This document shows, one piece after another, positions 13,837 to 13,852 of a stretch of 13,852 bases of DNA. The position numbers were made by a program, and so were the translations under genes. The notes below the pieces were generated by a model. That model saw only the letters and a list, made by a program, of their open reading frames with translations. It was not told where the DNA came from and searched no databases. Positions within the stretch are counted from its first letter, which is position 1, and the number at the start of each line of letters is the position of its first letter. Source of the DNA: Prevotella sp. UBA3294 (lineage in GTDB: Bacteria > Bacteroidota > Bacteroidia > Bacteroidales > Bacteroidaceae); contig DETG01000024.1 of assembly GCA_002361535.1 (NCBI GenBank), positions 49,032 to 62,883 of the forward strand. Direction: 5' to 3'.

Positions 13837-13852
13837 CCTATGTATTTTACAA

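Overview
The window reads as chromosomal DNA of a Bacteroidota species, most likely Prevotella/Segatella-like. The signs are SusD-type, hybrid two-component and PfkB genes in a polysaccharide utilization locus (PUL), lipoprotein signals with acidic residues after the lipidated Cys, a Prevotella-style C-terminal tail on one secreted protein, TAnnTTTG -7 promoter boxes, and little sign of Shine-Dalgarno sequences. All supported genes are on the + strand. I see no rRNA, tRNA, CRISPR array, transposase or integrase.

Positions 1-8775 are the 3' part of a fructan PUL. In order: the C-terminal part of a SusD-like glycan-binding lipoprotein (its SusC partner should lie just upstream); a surface lipoprotein with two FnIII-like domains and a DUF4960-like region; a strong terminator; a hybrid two-component regulator (HTCS) with a periplasmic sugar-binding sensor domain; then an apparent operon of GH32 beta-fructosidase, MFS sugar importer and PfkB fructokinase. 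The logic matches the Bacteroides levan/fructan locus: surface capture, periplasmic release of fructose, fructose sensing by the HTCS, inner-membrane import and phosphorylation.

The outstanding oddity is in the HTCS. The phosphoacceptor helix (His384) is followed by a short Lys/Glu/Arg linker and then directly by the receiver domain. The whole ATP-binding kinase domain is absent, and the linker is encoded by a purine-only repeat tract with 15-22 bp direct repeats, which suggests an in-frame replacement or recombination event.

Positions 8776-9376 are a gene-free stretch of about 600 bp full of repeats: a 16-bp hairpin, two 36-bp near-identical copies, and three modules (A with a GATCAGCC hairpin, B, C). 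The same modules recur in the same orientation at 13637-13836. Between the two blocks lies a small accessory island: a membrane-anchored TPR/coiled-coil/HTH regulator, a small DUF3244-like secreted protein, an AT-rich Cys-rich surface lipoprotein, a truncated signal-peptide-like ORF, and a secreted protein with a Prevotella-type C-terminal tail. I infer that this is a surface-protein cassette with its own one-component regulator, but its substrate or signal is unknown.
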